Assembly (NCBI GenBank): GCA_017979445.1
Contig: JADQWC010000521.1
Span: 62,001 to 126,000, forward strand
Direction of reading: 5' to 3'
Length of the DNA stretch: 64,000 nt
From: Akebia trifoliata
Lineage: Eukaryota; Streptophyta; Magnoliopsida; Ranunculales; Lardizabalaceae
Below the pieces are notes generated by a model. The model saw only the letters and a program-made list of their open reading frames with translations. It had not been told where the DNA came from and ran no database searches. The translations under genes and the position numbers were made by a program. This document shows, in pieces, positions 37,223-48,317 of this stretch (position 1 is its first letter; each line of letters opens with the position of its first letter).

Positions 37223-38671
37223 ATGGCCGATCAAAATAATGGTACTGAAGGTCCTAAGTCTATGCGGGACTATGCTGTTCTATTAATACATGGGATTCAC
37301 ACTAGTATTCGTCGTCCAGCGGTACAAGCTAACAACTTTGAGCTCAAGCCAGCTACGATTCAGATGGTACAAGCATCTCAGTTTGGGGGTTCACATGTCG
37401 AAGATCCAAATGCACATTTAGCTAATTTTCTAGAGATATGTGCTACTTTCAAGTATAATGGTATTGATGATGATGCCATCCGATTGCGACTATTTCCATT
37501 CTCATTGAGGGACATGGCGAAAAATTTGTTGAACTCATTGCCAAGGGAATCTATTACTACTTGGAATGACTTGGCGAAAAAGTTCCTCGCTAAATACTTT
37601 CCGTCGTCAAAAACTGCAAAGTTGAGGAATGATATCACTACTTTCTTGCAGTTGGACAGTGAATCTCTTTATGAAGCCTGGGAGAGGTACAAAGATTTTC
37701 TTTGGAGATGTCTTCATCATGCTCTACCGGAATAGTTGATCATCCAAATTTTTTACAATGGGTTAGTTGAATCTATCAAAACGATTGTTGATGCTGCGGC
37801 AGGTGGATCTCTTATGACGAAGACATTTGAAGATGGGTATAATTTATTGGAGGAGATGGCATCTAAGAACTTCCAGTACCATACAGAGAGGATGAATCCA
37901 AGAAGAACAGCAGGAGTGCATGAATTAGATGTTCTTACTACTTTAACAGCTCAAGTGGCATCGTTATCTAAGAAATTTGATTCATTTGGAGTTCATGCCA
38001 TTCAAACTCCTACCGTTACATGCGAGATTTGTGGAGACAATCATTCAGGAGATATATGCCCTAATAATCCAGAGTCTGTAAATTTTGTTGGTAGTAGGCA
38101 AAATAATCCATACTCCAACTATTACAATCCGGGCTGGAAAAATCATCCGAACTTTTATTGGAGTAACAACAATCAAGCTGGAGTCTTTTCATCTACAAAG
38201 CCCATGTTTCAACCAAGTTATTATCCTCAAGATCCTCCTAGAGAAAAGAAACCTTCTTTGGAAGATCTAGTACATCAGATGGGAAACAACACTAATCAAT
38301 TCATGACAGAGACTAGAACTCAACTCCAAAGCCAAGTAGCTTCTATTCGTAATATAGAAATTCAATTGGGTCAGCTTACTTCAACAATTAATAGCCGTCC
38401 TCAAGGAACCTTGCCTAGCAATACAGAGACTAATCTAAAAATAGATGGTAAAGAGTACTGTAATGCTATCACATTGAGGAGTGGAAAAGAGTTGAATGAG
38501 GTTGTCAAGGAACCAAAGGAACCGAATGTTTTAGTGGCAGAAGAAACAGTTTCTAAAGAGAAGGGTGAACAAGAGAAAGAAGCTACAAACCAGGAGCATA
38601 ACAACTCGAGCTTAGAAAATATTACTCCCTGCAACCTACCCCCACCATTTCCTCAACGTTTCAAGAAATAA
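37223..38671 (+). pseudogene. gag of the Athila-like element, one internal stop
   Basis: Gag builds the virus-like particle. The frame opens at ATG 37223 and runs to TAA at 38669-38671, with one TAG at 37733-37735. The N-terminal half has the Retrotrans_gag pattern (DPNAHLANFLEICATFKYNG, LRLFPFSLRDMAKNLLNSLP, WNDLAKKFLAKYFP). The C-terminal half has a zinc knuckle C-E-I-C-G-D-N-H-S-G-D-I-C (about 38021-38060), spaced CX2CX3HX4C, one residue shorter than the standard knuckle. The Asn/Pro-rich tail and ITLRSGKELN are typical of Athila Gag. A single point change at 37733 would account for the break. The protease follows in the same frame after the TAA. Confidence 0.85.
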
Positions 38672-39688
38672 AAACATGACGAGCAGTTTGCAAAGTTTCT
38701 AAATGTCTTCAAGAAGTTGCATATTAATATCCCATTCGCTGAAGCTTTAGAACAAATGCCAAGTTATGCCAAGTTTTTGAAAGATATCTTGACTAAAAAG
38801 AAGCGATTAACTGAATTCGAAACAGTGGATTTGACTGAAGAGTGTAGTGCTATCATTCAACGGAAACTTCCAGCAAAGCTTAAGGATCCAGGGAGCTTCA
38901 CCATAAGTAATCAATTCTCTGGTAGAGCTTTGTGTGATTTGGGGGCGAGTATTAATCTAATGCAACTACCTATATTTCAAAAATTGGGATTGGGAAAAGC
39001 CTGGCCTACTACTGTGACACTCCAGTTAGCGGATAGATCACTAAAGTATCCAAGGGGGAAAATTGAAGATGTGCTTGTTAAGGTTGACAAATTTATATTC
39101 CCTGTGGATTTCATTGTTCTTGATATGGAGGAAGATAAAGATGTTCTAATCATTCTTGGCAGACCATTCTTAACCACAGGCAGAACTCTTATTGATGTGC
39201 AAAAGGGGGAGCTTACTATGAGAGTTCAAGATCAAGAGGTGACGTTTAATATTTTCAAAGCTATGAAGTTCCCCACTGAAGAGCCTGAAGATTGCTATAG
39301 AATTGATGCAGTGGATACATGTGTTCGACATGACCATGAAGGAACACTCCCATTTAACCGGCTTGAATTAGAAATCATTAATACATACAATGAGAAAGAT
39401 TTGGCATGTTTGGAGTTGGTGAACTACTTGGAGACTACATCAAAATTCTCTCGTTCTAAACCAGAATTTGAGTCGTTAGAAGTACCACCATTAGATTCTT
39501 ATTTGAAGCTGTCAACTCAAGAATCGTCATCATCAGAGCTCAAGTCTCTTCCTAGTTATTTGAGGGAGTTGCAAAATTACAAGAAAGCATTGGGATGGTC
39601 TATAACAAATATTAAGGGGATTTATCCTTCGACCAGCATGCAAAAAATCCGTATGGAGGAATATCATAAGCCCTTTATTGAGCACTAA
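38672..39688 (+). pseudogene. aspartic protease and truncated pol start of the Athila-like element
   Basis: Same frame as gag; first ATG in the segment at 38735. The retroviral-type aspartic protease carries the catalytic loop as C-D-L-G-A-S (about 38932-38949), in place of D-T/S-G-A/S, and the second motif ILGRPFLTTGRTLIDV. A downstream block ALGWSITNIKGIYPSTSMQKI is the conserved start of Athila pol before RT. The frame then meets a TAA (39686-39688) within HKPFIEH. A few more pol codons can be followed to about 39783 before all similarity ends, so RT and beyond are deleted. The Leu in DLGAS is common in Athila-type proteases and need not mean inactivity. Confidence 0.8.
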
Positions 39689-39783
39689 CGTCCGCTTAAC
39701 CCAATCATGGAAGAGGTGGAGATCTTTGATGTGTGTGAAATTGATCGTCAAAAATCCACCATCACTCTAGTAGACCCGGAGTG

Positions 39784-42545
39784 ACTTCAGAGAAAGTCAA
39801 GCTGAAGATTTTAAAACAAATGCTTCTTGGGAGGCAACCCAAGCGTTCTAAACTCTCTCTTCGTTTATTTTGATTTTCATTATTTTTTTTTTAATTTCAA
39901 AAAAAAAAAGGTTAATCAGTTTGCTTTTATTATAATTTTTTGAATTCTCTTTAATTATATTCAATTATGTTTTGTTGAAACATGTTGGGAGTCTCTAAGC
40001 AATTCAAGGGCATTGATAACATGATGTAAGGCGGTGGAAGTACAAATTGAAGAAGCTATGGTATCTATTCATTTACAGCTGTGGCATCTAAACCAGACAA
40101 CAGGTCATGATCTCACAGTTCGAAGAGGCCGTGACTTAACTCTTCTCAGGCCAAGGCACGAGTCTGTGACAGAACTGATCAAAAATATAAAAATGCAGGC
40201 CTTGGCATAATATTCTACCAGGCCTCGGCCCAAACTCGTACCCACAAAGAAAAGGGTTACACTTACCCTAATATTTCTAATGTTATACAATTTAACAACC
40301 AACCTTCTCTTCTTGCCTCTACGACAGAAGACTCTTCATCTCTCTCTCTCTCTTCTCCAACATTATTCCTACGTTTCCCTATCAATATTCAAGGGTTGCT
40401 AAAAAGAGATCAAGTCCATGAACACAATTTCACCAAATTTCAACGGATCTTCCAAGTACTTTCTTTGTTGATTCAACCAAATCAATTAGGGTACCATCAA
40501 GTTTTGTCCTTAAGTGTTACATTCAATTAACCTATATTGCATATTGTGAACAAAATTTGACTATTTGGATTGGGAAATTTGACATTTTATTGCAATTATG
40601 GCTGTTTGGGAGTATTTGATGGATTTAATTGATGATTGATGTTAAGTGATTAGTGGAGTGATTGATGTTAGAATGGGTGTGTGGATTGTTTGATTGGTGG
40701 AGTACTATATGCTGCAATATGTACGATCTTTTGTGACAGTAGCTGGTATTACTAAATTTTGGGGAGATCATTAAATTTTTGTGCATACCAAGTATTTGTA
40801 AAAAGTTCAATGACAATGAGAGAGGTAGGGAAGGTTAAGTTGTTAAAAAATTTGGGGGTTATTTGATATACATGGTGCTTGTTGGATATAATTAAGTGCA
40901 GCTGCGATACTTGTCATTTCGGCTGTTGGTGATTGGGTTACGATTAGTTGTTGTTGGAGTCGTGATTTTTAACCACCGGTTGTGAAAAGTAACAAAACAC
41001 GAACTTCACTATTTCATCACTACTGCCAGGACTGAATAACAATAGAAATAAAGATGGCGCAGATGATGTTGATGACTCCTGACCGTCAATAAATATTTTA
41101 GGGAAGTTCTTTCACCTACCTTTGGTTCTAATTGACTACATTGAGGACAATGCAATAACTAAGTTTGGGGGTGGGAGTAGTATATTTCTGAAAACTTTTC
41201 TTTGATTTTTGTGTTTGTTTTCATGTGTTTAAGTTTAGGTTTTGGTGTGTTTAAGTTAGTATTCAAAAAAAAAATTGTGTTTTGTGATGATTTTTGCTTA
41301 ATAATCTATAGCCAATGATAATGATTTTGATTGAGTATAGACATGATTCTTGGAAAATAATGGAGGTTGAACTTATCTATGTGCTTAACTCGAATGAAAT
41401 TCAATCTTATTTTGAACTCGTTTACATTGAGTTTATAATCTTGATGCACTTGGTTATTTGATATACTTGGAGAATGTTTATGCTTTTGAGTGTGATCCAT
41501 GATCTCAATGAACTCTAGAACTTATTTGATTATTACTCGAGGAGAAATCCTAGGTTGCACTTGATTAGGGATATGATTTAGGCCATTCTTGGATCGATTG
41601 AGCCTTTTAAGCTTACCTATGTTGATTTTATCACTAGTCTTCCTCATTGAGCCTTGTTTCCCATGTTCTTTGGCACTCACAATTTTAACCCAGCCTTTTT
41701 GTCTAATTTTTCTAAAATTTGACCCATCACCTCTTAAGCATATTGATTGTTATTAGATAATTTTGAGCTATGCAAACAAGGGTTGAAGGTGAAGTTTTGT
41801 GAATGTTGAAGGCAAAGTTTCGAGAATATTCAATTGAAGGTTCGGAAAGTACTTATGTTGAAAGAAAAGAAAAAGAAAAAAAACTCTTATTACTACTTCC
41901 CTTCTTATTAAAAAATGCATTAAATCAGATAAGTTTGGGGGTGCAGTAGGCTATAAAAAAAATGATGAGTAAAAGGTTGTCAAGGAAATGAAGTGAAACA
42001 AGATTGAGAATGTGAAGTGACTTGTTATTGAAATATAAGCTTGCGCTCTGTGAGAATCCTAAGAGATTGATGTGTTTAAGGGGTGATCTAGCCACAAAAT
42101 TTTCTTTTATCCTACCTTTAACCTAGCCACACATTACAAGCCAAATAAAAGTCTTATTGATTCTTGATTGAGTGACTACCTACATTAGTGGAGAATAGCA
42201 TGAAAAGTAAGCCTATGGAGTTCATCAATGTCAATATTTAGAGATCATCTATATTTACTCTTGATTGCATAAACTGATTTAAGTTGAAAATTGATTAAGT
42301 GATAAGGGGTTGTTTGCACATATGTGGATGGTTCAAGGTGAGGTTGAATGACATTTGGGTTGAAAATCTAGACTGTTTCAATTTCTAAAGTTTTTTTTTA
42401 AGAATTATGAAAGTTGCGTAATCTTTGAGGCAAGTGTGGAGAATCAAGCTAGTATCATCACTTTTGTTTTATTTGTGTTTTTTATTTCTTTCCCTTAGTT
42501 AGATTTTTCTTTATTTTTGTTTTACTCGAGGACTAGCAAAATGTT
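39784..42545 (+). other. long non-coding 3' region of the Athila-like element
   Basis: It begins shortly before GCTTCTTGGGAGGCAACCCAAGCG (split words at about 39820-39845), a sequence found after pol in Athila elements. No ORF of note. A CT microsatellite lies at about 40338-40352. Three AAGTTTGGGGGTG-like tracts stand at about 41160-41174, 41935-41948 and 42546-42558. The block at 40085-40250 has GC-rich GGCC/GGCCTTGGC words resembling those in the LTR. It occupies the place of RT-integrase-env. Confidence 0.7.
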
Positions 42546-42560
42546 AAGTTTGGGGGTATT
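42546..42560 (+). other. polypurine tract of the Athila-like element
   Basis: AAGTTTGGGGGTATT directly precedes the 3' LTR. It is the last of three similar tracts. Confidence 0.75.
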
Positions 42561-43899
42561 TAATGAGTAGGTTTTATACCTACGAATTAACCACTTTTAA
42601 ATATAATATTTTATTAATTTTAGAGTATTTTAGTTGATTTTATTTAAGTTTAGTTAGTTTTATACTTTTTATGTGATTATATGTTTTTATTTGATTTTTA
42701 TGCTTATTTTACAGATTATGAGCAATATGGAACATTGGGATGTTTGCATACGTTTAGGAGAAATTCTGGATCCAAATTGATTCACTCTCGGCAGAAGGAA
42801 GCTAAGCATACAAGCTAAAAAGTCTTCAAGCCGATGCTTGATAGAAAAATGAGGCCACGGCGGGAATTCAAGAATTGCATAACAGAAATATGAAAATACA
42901 AGCCGCGGCATGATATGTTTTGAGGCCATGGCCTGCCTACGTTTTCAGCTTTACAAGTTAATTTTGGGGACCGAATTAGAGACGGATTTTGGGACTCTTA
43001 AACCCTAATGACTCCATACCTATAAATAGGAACGATTAAACCTTATTGAGGACAGAAGTTTTTAGGTTTTTCTTAGAGGCACAAGATCGAGAAGGAGGAC
43101 GAGAGCTGGAGATTCGACTTTTGAGTTTTATCTTTCTGAACTTTATCTCTTCTCTTGATATTTGTAATCTCTAAGAATAGCTAAATAATTTTGTGATTTT
43201 ATTTTCTTTTCAATGTTGAACTAATTTCTATTCTAGGATTATAATGGAACTCATTCATGATATTTGATTAGTTTTATTTATTTCTTCTCTGATTCCACAT
43301 GTGATTGTTTATTTTATCCTATGTTTAATGCGATTTAATTAACTGGTCATTGATTAAATTGAATCGGTGAACCTTAATAATATCGACAGAGTTATTTTGT
43401 GTTCATGACCTAGATAGAATAACATACGTTAATTTGAGATAGACATATACTCACGTTGCATGTGCATCCCTTATGAGAACTTATTCTTAATGAATTCTTC
43501 TTGATTTAATTCTCATAAACATAAAGGGAGTTATTTTAGAAGGGTATTTTTACATAACCATCGACAGAGACTTGTAGAGAATTCAGTGCTCTTGGGTGAC
43601 AATTATAGTGGATTAATTTATCATAGAAGGAAAGATAATCTAATTAAGTGGATTGTTTGGGAGAAATTATAAACCTAGATTTTATCACTCATTGATTTTA
43701 AATCTGCAAATTTATTCTCTCCGTTATTTTTCTTGTTTATTTTTTAAATCCTATTTTTACTTTTGTTTGGATAGAATTAGAGTGAGATAAATTGGTAATT
43801 AGCAATAGATTGGTATTTAGTCTCCGTGGGAACGATACTTTCTTATCACTTAATTACTTGTTTCAATACGTATACTTGCATGCGTAAATTTAGACAATA
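42561..43899 (+). repeat. 3' LTR of the Athila-like element
   Basis: Aligns end to end with 35666-37003. Its first bases are TAATGAG instead of TGATGAG, and its end is ACAATA instead of ACAACA, so both terminal dinucleotides have mutated. TATA box at about 43019-43029. ATTAT follows at 43900-43904. Confidence 0.9.
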
Positions 43900-43904
43900 A
43901 TTAT

Positions 43905-43994
43905 ACATCCAAGGATATTACACCACTCCGGATGATATGATGCCTACTATCCCTTTAGGCATTTACAGGCTCTTTAACAGCTCACAAAATAGTG

Positions 43995-44038
<44 letters not shown>

Positions 44039-44825
44039 TTCATTGGAAAGCAAAAAAGAAATTAACAATACAAGGCTGAGAATGGATATCCAATTTTTTA
44101 CCATGCAATTTTGGCCACCCGGCCTAAAATAAATAACAAAACTTGAACCTTTGCACCAACAAAATTTAAATAAATATACAACCAATCATTATCCCTGGAT
44201 ATCCCTTTATCAATCTACACATAACATTATAATGTAAAATGTAGACATCACTCCTTGGTCGTATTTCCTGGCCACAATCATATATCAGCTTATAGAGCTT
44301 GCCATGTGTAGCATTGCTACCACACCGCTATCTCAGCTGATCACAGGCCCAGTTTGGCACGTGCACGAAGTGTGACATCTCATTTTTTTTTATGTAAAAT
44401 GCAGACATCACCCCTCGGGTGTGATTCTAACATTTTACCGTTTCATCCGCTTTTTCCCTTTTTTTTCAATTTTCGTAGTTCTCAATCTTTCGAAAAAAAA
44501 TATTTACTTTCTGATATTCATCAACTCAATATGAGTTCACTGAATATTAAATCATTTTTCCAACTATGAAATTCATTTTTTTAAATAACATTAAAAAATA
44601 CAAAATTTATATCAAAATGGGGTCCGAGCGGTACACAGGACCCAACTGACGGAAATAACCTGGTGAAATATTCTAAACACGTATAATTTGTTATAAAATA
44701 CAATTAAACATATCAAATATACAAGTTCTGGCTTGAATTTTAAATAACAAAAAGGTATTCTATAATTTTTAAATCCAATACAAATTTTTGATAAAAATCC
44801 TAAATGTAATTTTTACAATCCATGA
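43905..44825 (-). repeat. partial chromovirus-family LTR, inner piece
   Basis: Continues the LTR interrupted at 35665 and runs to about the family's position 1920 of 3000, where it meets an inverted copy. It contains a (TA)n run (43996-44034) and a 160-bp insertion bounded by direct repeats (44232-44415). Confidence 0.8.
43996..44034. repeat. (TA)n microsatellite, 39 bp
   Basis: Uninterrupted TA repeat. Shorter TA runs occur at the equivalent place in the other LTR copies (for example about 13397-13412 and 45178-45192). Confidence 0.95.
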
Positions 44826-46476
44826 TTTAATATTCAATGAACTCATATTGAGTTAATGAATATTAGAAAGTGGATATTTTGTTCGAAAGATTAAAAAAGA
44901 TATGAAATGGTAAAATGTCAGAGTCACACCCAAAGGGTGATGTCTACATTTTACATTGTGATATTTTGTGTGGGGATATCTAGAGATAATGATATTGGTT
45001 GCATGTTCATTTACTTTCTGTTAACACGAGGCGCTTGTTACTTTTCTGTTCTATTATCTATTTTAGACCGCGTGACCATAGTTGCATAGTAAGAAACTGG
45101 ATATCCATTCTTAACTCTGTAATATTAATTTCTTATTTTTTTAAAAAAAATTTCTTAATGATTTTCAAAGAAAAGTAATATATATATATATATGTAGCTA
45201 GTTTGTAAACTATTAAAGAGTTTGCAACTACCTGAAGGGATCGTCTGTCATATCATCCGGAGTAATATACTATCATAGGATATAAGGTAGGGACAACCAA
45301 ACTCATACATGGTATGGGACGCGTATGAGAGTGGAGTCACAACTGGAATTTGAGTTTATTCCTCTCTATCTTTACCAATGAACTTGTAATGTAAAGGTGG
45401 TCGTATATGAATAGGTTGTATATTTAGGAATCACATGCACGCCTGATAGGCATAGATGAAGATGATTAGTCAGTGATCACTAAAAATATATAGTACTTGA
45501 ACGTCTTAACACATTGAAAAGATATCCATTGCTTAAGGTCACGTCAAATGGCCAGTCTGAGCTGGATAAATGGTCAACCAAACATGATAAGTGCAGCAAC
45601 CGGCCACAAAATCAGGAACTAAAAGCCAGTAAGGAATTGTAACATCATGTACCAATTGGGAGTGATCTAGTCGTGAATCCCAACTCTCTAATTTCACGAC
45701 TCCACCATTGTGTATTATGTATCCATTGCCTTATTTTTATATATAAAATGAAATGTATGTTTAATGTTTCCATTTGGTCAATTAGATTTGTATAAAAAGA
45801 AAATATTATAGTGAGTACTGTTGATTGATGTAATATCAATTTTAAAATGTTTAGTTGCTCATCCTTAGCTATATGTACTAGTTAATCGTAGTTTCTTCTA
45901 TTTAACTTTTTATATATTAAAATGATTCAGTATGTTTATTCGTTCATGTTAGGAGAAGATTATTAGTAGAAATTATTTGTTTTCCTACTGGATAGCTAAT
46001 TTTACTACCCTTTCCTTCCTATTTTTTTAGTTTCAGAGCTTGTAATTAGCGAGGTGGGCGTAGAACCAGTGAGTGAAGACCATCTGGTGGGTCAAATAGA
46101 CGACCAGAGTCCATTACCTGGTGAGTACAGGGATTATACCCCCTAGTGGTGTCAGTTAGACCAGGAGTATTATAGATTTTGTATTGACCGTTAGAATTTT
46201 TGTTAGAGTGAGGATTTTTAGAGTAATCATGTATATTGTTTATCATTTCACACTCTGATCTTTCTTACATGGCTAGATGTATATAGATCTTTCGTTGTTA
46301 TTTTTGTTCTTGTATATATATACAGGATATTGTTGATTTTGTTTATCAAGTGAAATAGGTTGAATAGCTTGGAATGCTAACATAAACAGAGGAGACCATG
46401 TCAAAATTTTGAGGTGCCACCTAGTGCCTCGAGATCTGACATGGGGCTTTGTATTAGCGTTTGGCGGGGTGCCACT
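44826..46476 (+). repeat. inverted partial chromovirus-family LTR
   Basis: This is the reverse complement of the first 1650 bp or so of the family LTR. It ends at GGCGGGGTGCCACT (46476), the complement of the TGTGGCGCCCCG end with the last A changed to T. It faces the piece at 34477-44825, forming an inverted repeat with a spacer of roughly 270 bp at 44555-44825. No matching target duplication is seen across the outer ends (ATAGT against CAAAT). Confidence 0.85.
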
Positions 46477-46647
46477 CAAATACAGGTCATATGGTGATAT
46501 CACAAATACTATCGATTCAGATGATGATACCACTGATACCATCGATGCAGATGGTGATACCACTAATGTTGTTGATCAAAGTGTTTTAAATATAGTAACG
46601 ACAGGAACGATCATGGGTTCCTTATTCTATTACGAGAATTTCTTAGG
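46477..46647 (+). pseudogene. PIF/Harbinger transposase, N-terminal piece
   Basis: Encodes an acidic stretch with repeated D-T-T/D-A-D-G-D motifs, then VTTGTIMGSLFYYENFLG. After removing the solo LTR and one TTAGG it continues into KESHSNSWYTG at 48318, as in plant Harbinger-like transposases with a short N-terminal Y-Y-x-x-x-L segment. Identification depends mainly on the downstream piece. Confidence 0.5.
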
Positions 46648-48317
46648 TGTAGACACCCCATTTTTGCACTCGCCTGATTAATCAACTCGTCAACCCGATT
46701 GCAACGGTTCTCAATGATGGATATTTATTTCAATGCTCTGTTTGTTACCAAATATGTTTCAGAAATTCGGATGAGGTATCTCAAACTAACAAAACTGTAG
46801 AAACCACACTACGCTAGGAAAATATAATGGCAAAAACATAGAAATCATCATTTTTCAGACAAAAAGAAGCTGTACGATAAAAATCACCAAATTATCAAAA
46901 TACCCCTAACCTCAAAACATTCCTAGAGCCTACATTGCGCTTAGGAAAATACTTTCAAACACATAAAATAATAAATCGAAACCAAATAAACTATTTCGCC
47001 AATTTTCACAAAATTTGACAAAATTACGAAAATGCCCCTCATAAAGTTCACGACCATTTCGCACAAAAAATTTCATAAATGATACAAATCAATAATCCCA
47101 TCAAAATCCTTACGAAAAATTGATTCTAAAACATCTTGGAACATCAAAAACTGACTTAAAACGTAAAAGTCCTCTCTGAGGGCAAAACGGTAATTTTATA
47201 ATTTTAATAATTAAAATTTTCAAAATTAATAATTAAAAAATTAATTAATGTAAAGTGAAATCCTAATTAATCTTAAAGTCAATCAAGTAAGGCTAAAGTC
47301 AAAATCTTAAAGTTAATTAAGTAAGATTAAAGTCAATCAAGTAAGACTAAAGTCAATTTTAAAGTCAATCAAGTAAGACTAAAGTCAATCTTAAAGTCAA
47401 CCAAGTAAGATTAAAGTCAATCAAGTAAGACTAAAGTCAAGATCTTAAGTCAATCAAGTAAGACTAAAGTCAAGATCTCAAAGTCAATCAAGTAAGACTA
47501 GAGTCAAAATCTTAAAGTCAATCAAGTAATATTAAAAGTCAAAATCTTAAAACAATCCTAATTAAATAATAACTCTATTTAAAACAATCCTAATTAAATA
47601 ATAATTATATTTAAAAAAATTCTAATTAAAATATAACTCTACCTAAAATAATTATAATTAAACAATAACTCTTTCTAAAATAATTCTAATTAAACACTAA
47701 CTCTATCTAAACAAACACTTAAAAAAATCTATAAATAAGGGTCCTTACAACCTATTTTCGTATGAAGAAATAGGTCAAACAGCTTCCCTAGCCTCCCATA
47801 AACCTTGATTTTGAAGCTCCAACTCCTTACCTAGCATCCATACCCAACTTTAGTTCAAAAAACACCTAGAAACCCTTCCAAAACACCCCAAAAATTCATA
47901 AAAAATTTAGAAATATTCAGAAGGAGATACTTGTTTTGGAGATCCGAAACGAATCCGGTGACAGAACGAAACGAGGAATGCTATACGAAGAATTATTCTA
48001 CCAGATCTGAGGAAACAAAAACGTTGTCTTTGTAAAGGTAAAGATTTAAATTTTTTATTGATTAAGTCTTTTTAGCAATGTAGTTCTATTTGAGAATTAG
48101 TAGAGATCAGCGTTTGCCGGGTGGGGTTGGTGCCTAACACCTTCCAACCCCGTAATGTGATCCCTGAACTCAGTTATTTTTTAAGTAGATTAGTTATTTT
48201 TATCCGTTTAAAGTCGATGTTCGGTTCTTAGACCGTAATAACTAAGTGGCGACTCTCAAATCTCAAAGGTCAAAAACGGATCCGTGCACCCTACGGATCA
48301 AGGGTGCTTTCATTAGG
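46643..48317 (+). mobile_element. solo Tat/Ogre LTR with TTAGG target duplication
   Basis: The LTR spans 46648-48312 (1665 bp), from TGTAGACACCCC to GTGCTTTCA. TTAGG flanks it at 46643-46647 and 48313-48317. It is closely related to the LTR at 53963-55677. A TATA box TCTATAAATAAG lies at about 47728-47739. No PBS or internal DNA follows, so it is a recombinational solo LTR. It carries a larger AAGTCAATCAAG tandem repeat than its relative. Confidence 0.9.
47265..47565 (+). repeat. tandem repeat in the solo LTR, about 27-37-bp unit
   Basis: About nine copies built from AAAGTCAATCAAGTAAGACT and TAAAGTCAA with small length differences. The related LTR has only about four (54745-54880). Confidence 0.85.

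Larger units (their letters stand above)
35666..43899 (+). mobile_element. complete Athila-like non-autonomous gypsy element (gag-pro only)
   Basis: The element is 8234 bp with LTRs of 1338 bp (35666-37003) and 1339 bp (42561-43899), ATTAT duplications, a TGG-GCC-type PBS and a purine tract. It carries gag and protease in a single frame with two stops, then ends pol just before reverse transcriptase. RT, RNase H and integrase are absent and are replaced by a 2.7-kb non-coding 3' region. The LTRs show about 50 differences by eye (3-4 percent), so it is younger than the chromovirus-family LTR it entered. It resembles gag-bearing deletion derivatives that depend on a full-length relative. Confidence 0.9.

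Noticed and set aside
44232..44415. SINE with long target duplication
   Set aside because: No box A or box B, and the first direct repeat keeps LTR similarity beyond the supposed duplication, so I list it only as a variant block.
34477..46476. A single element with LTRs in inverted orientation, or a foldback transposon
   Set aside because: Neither piece is complete at the inner end, there are no matching outer duplications, and the pieces are parts of a known LTR family.
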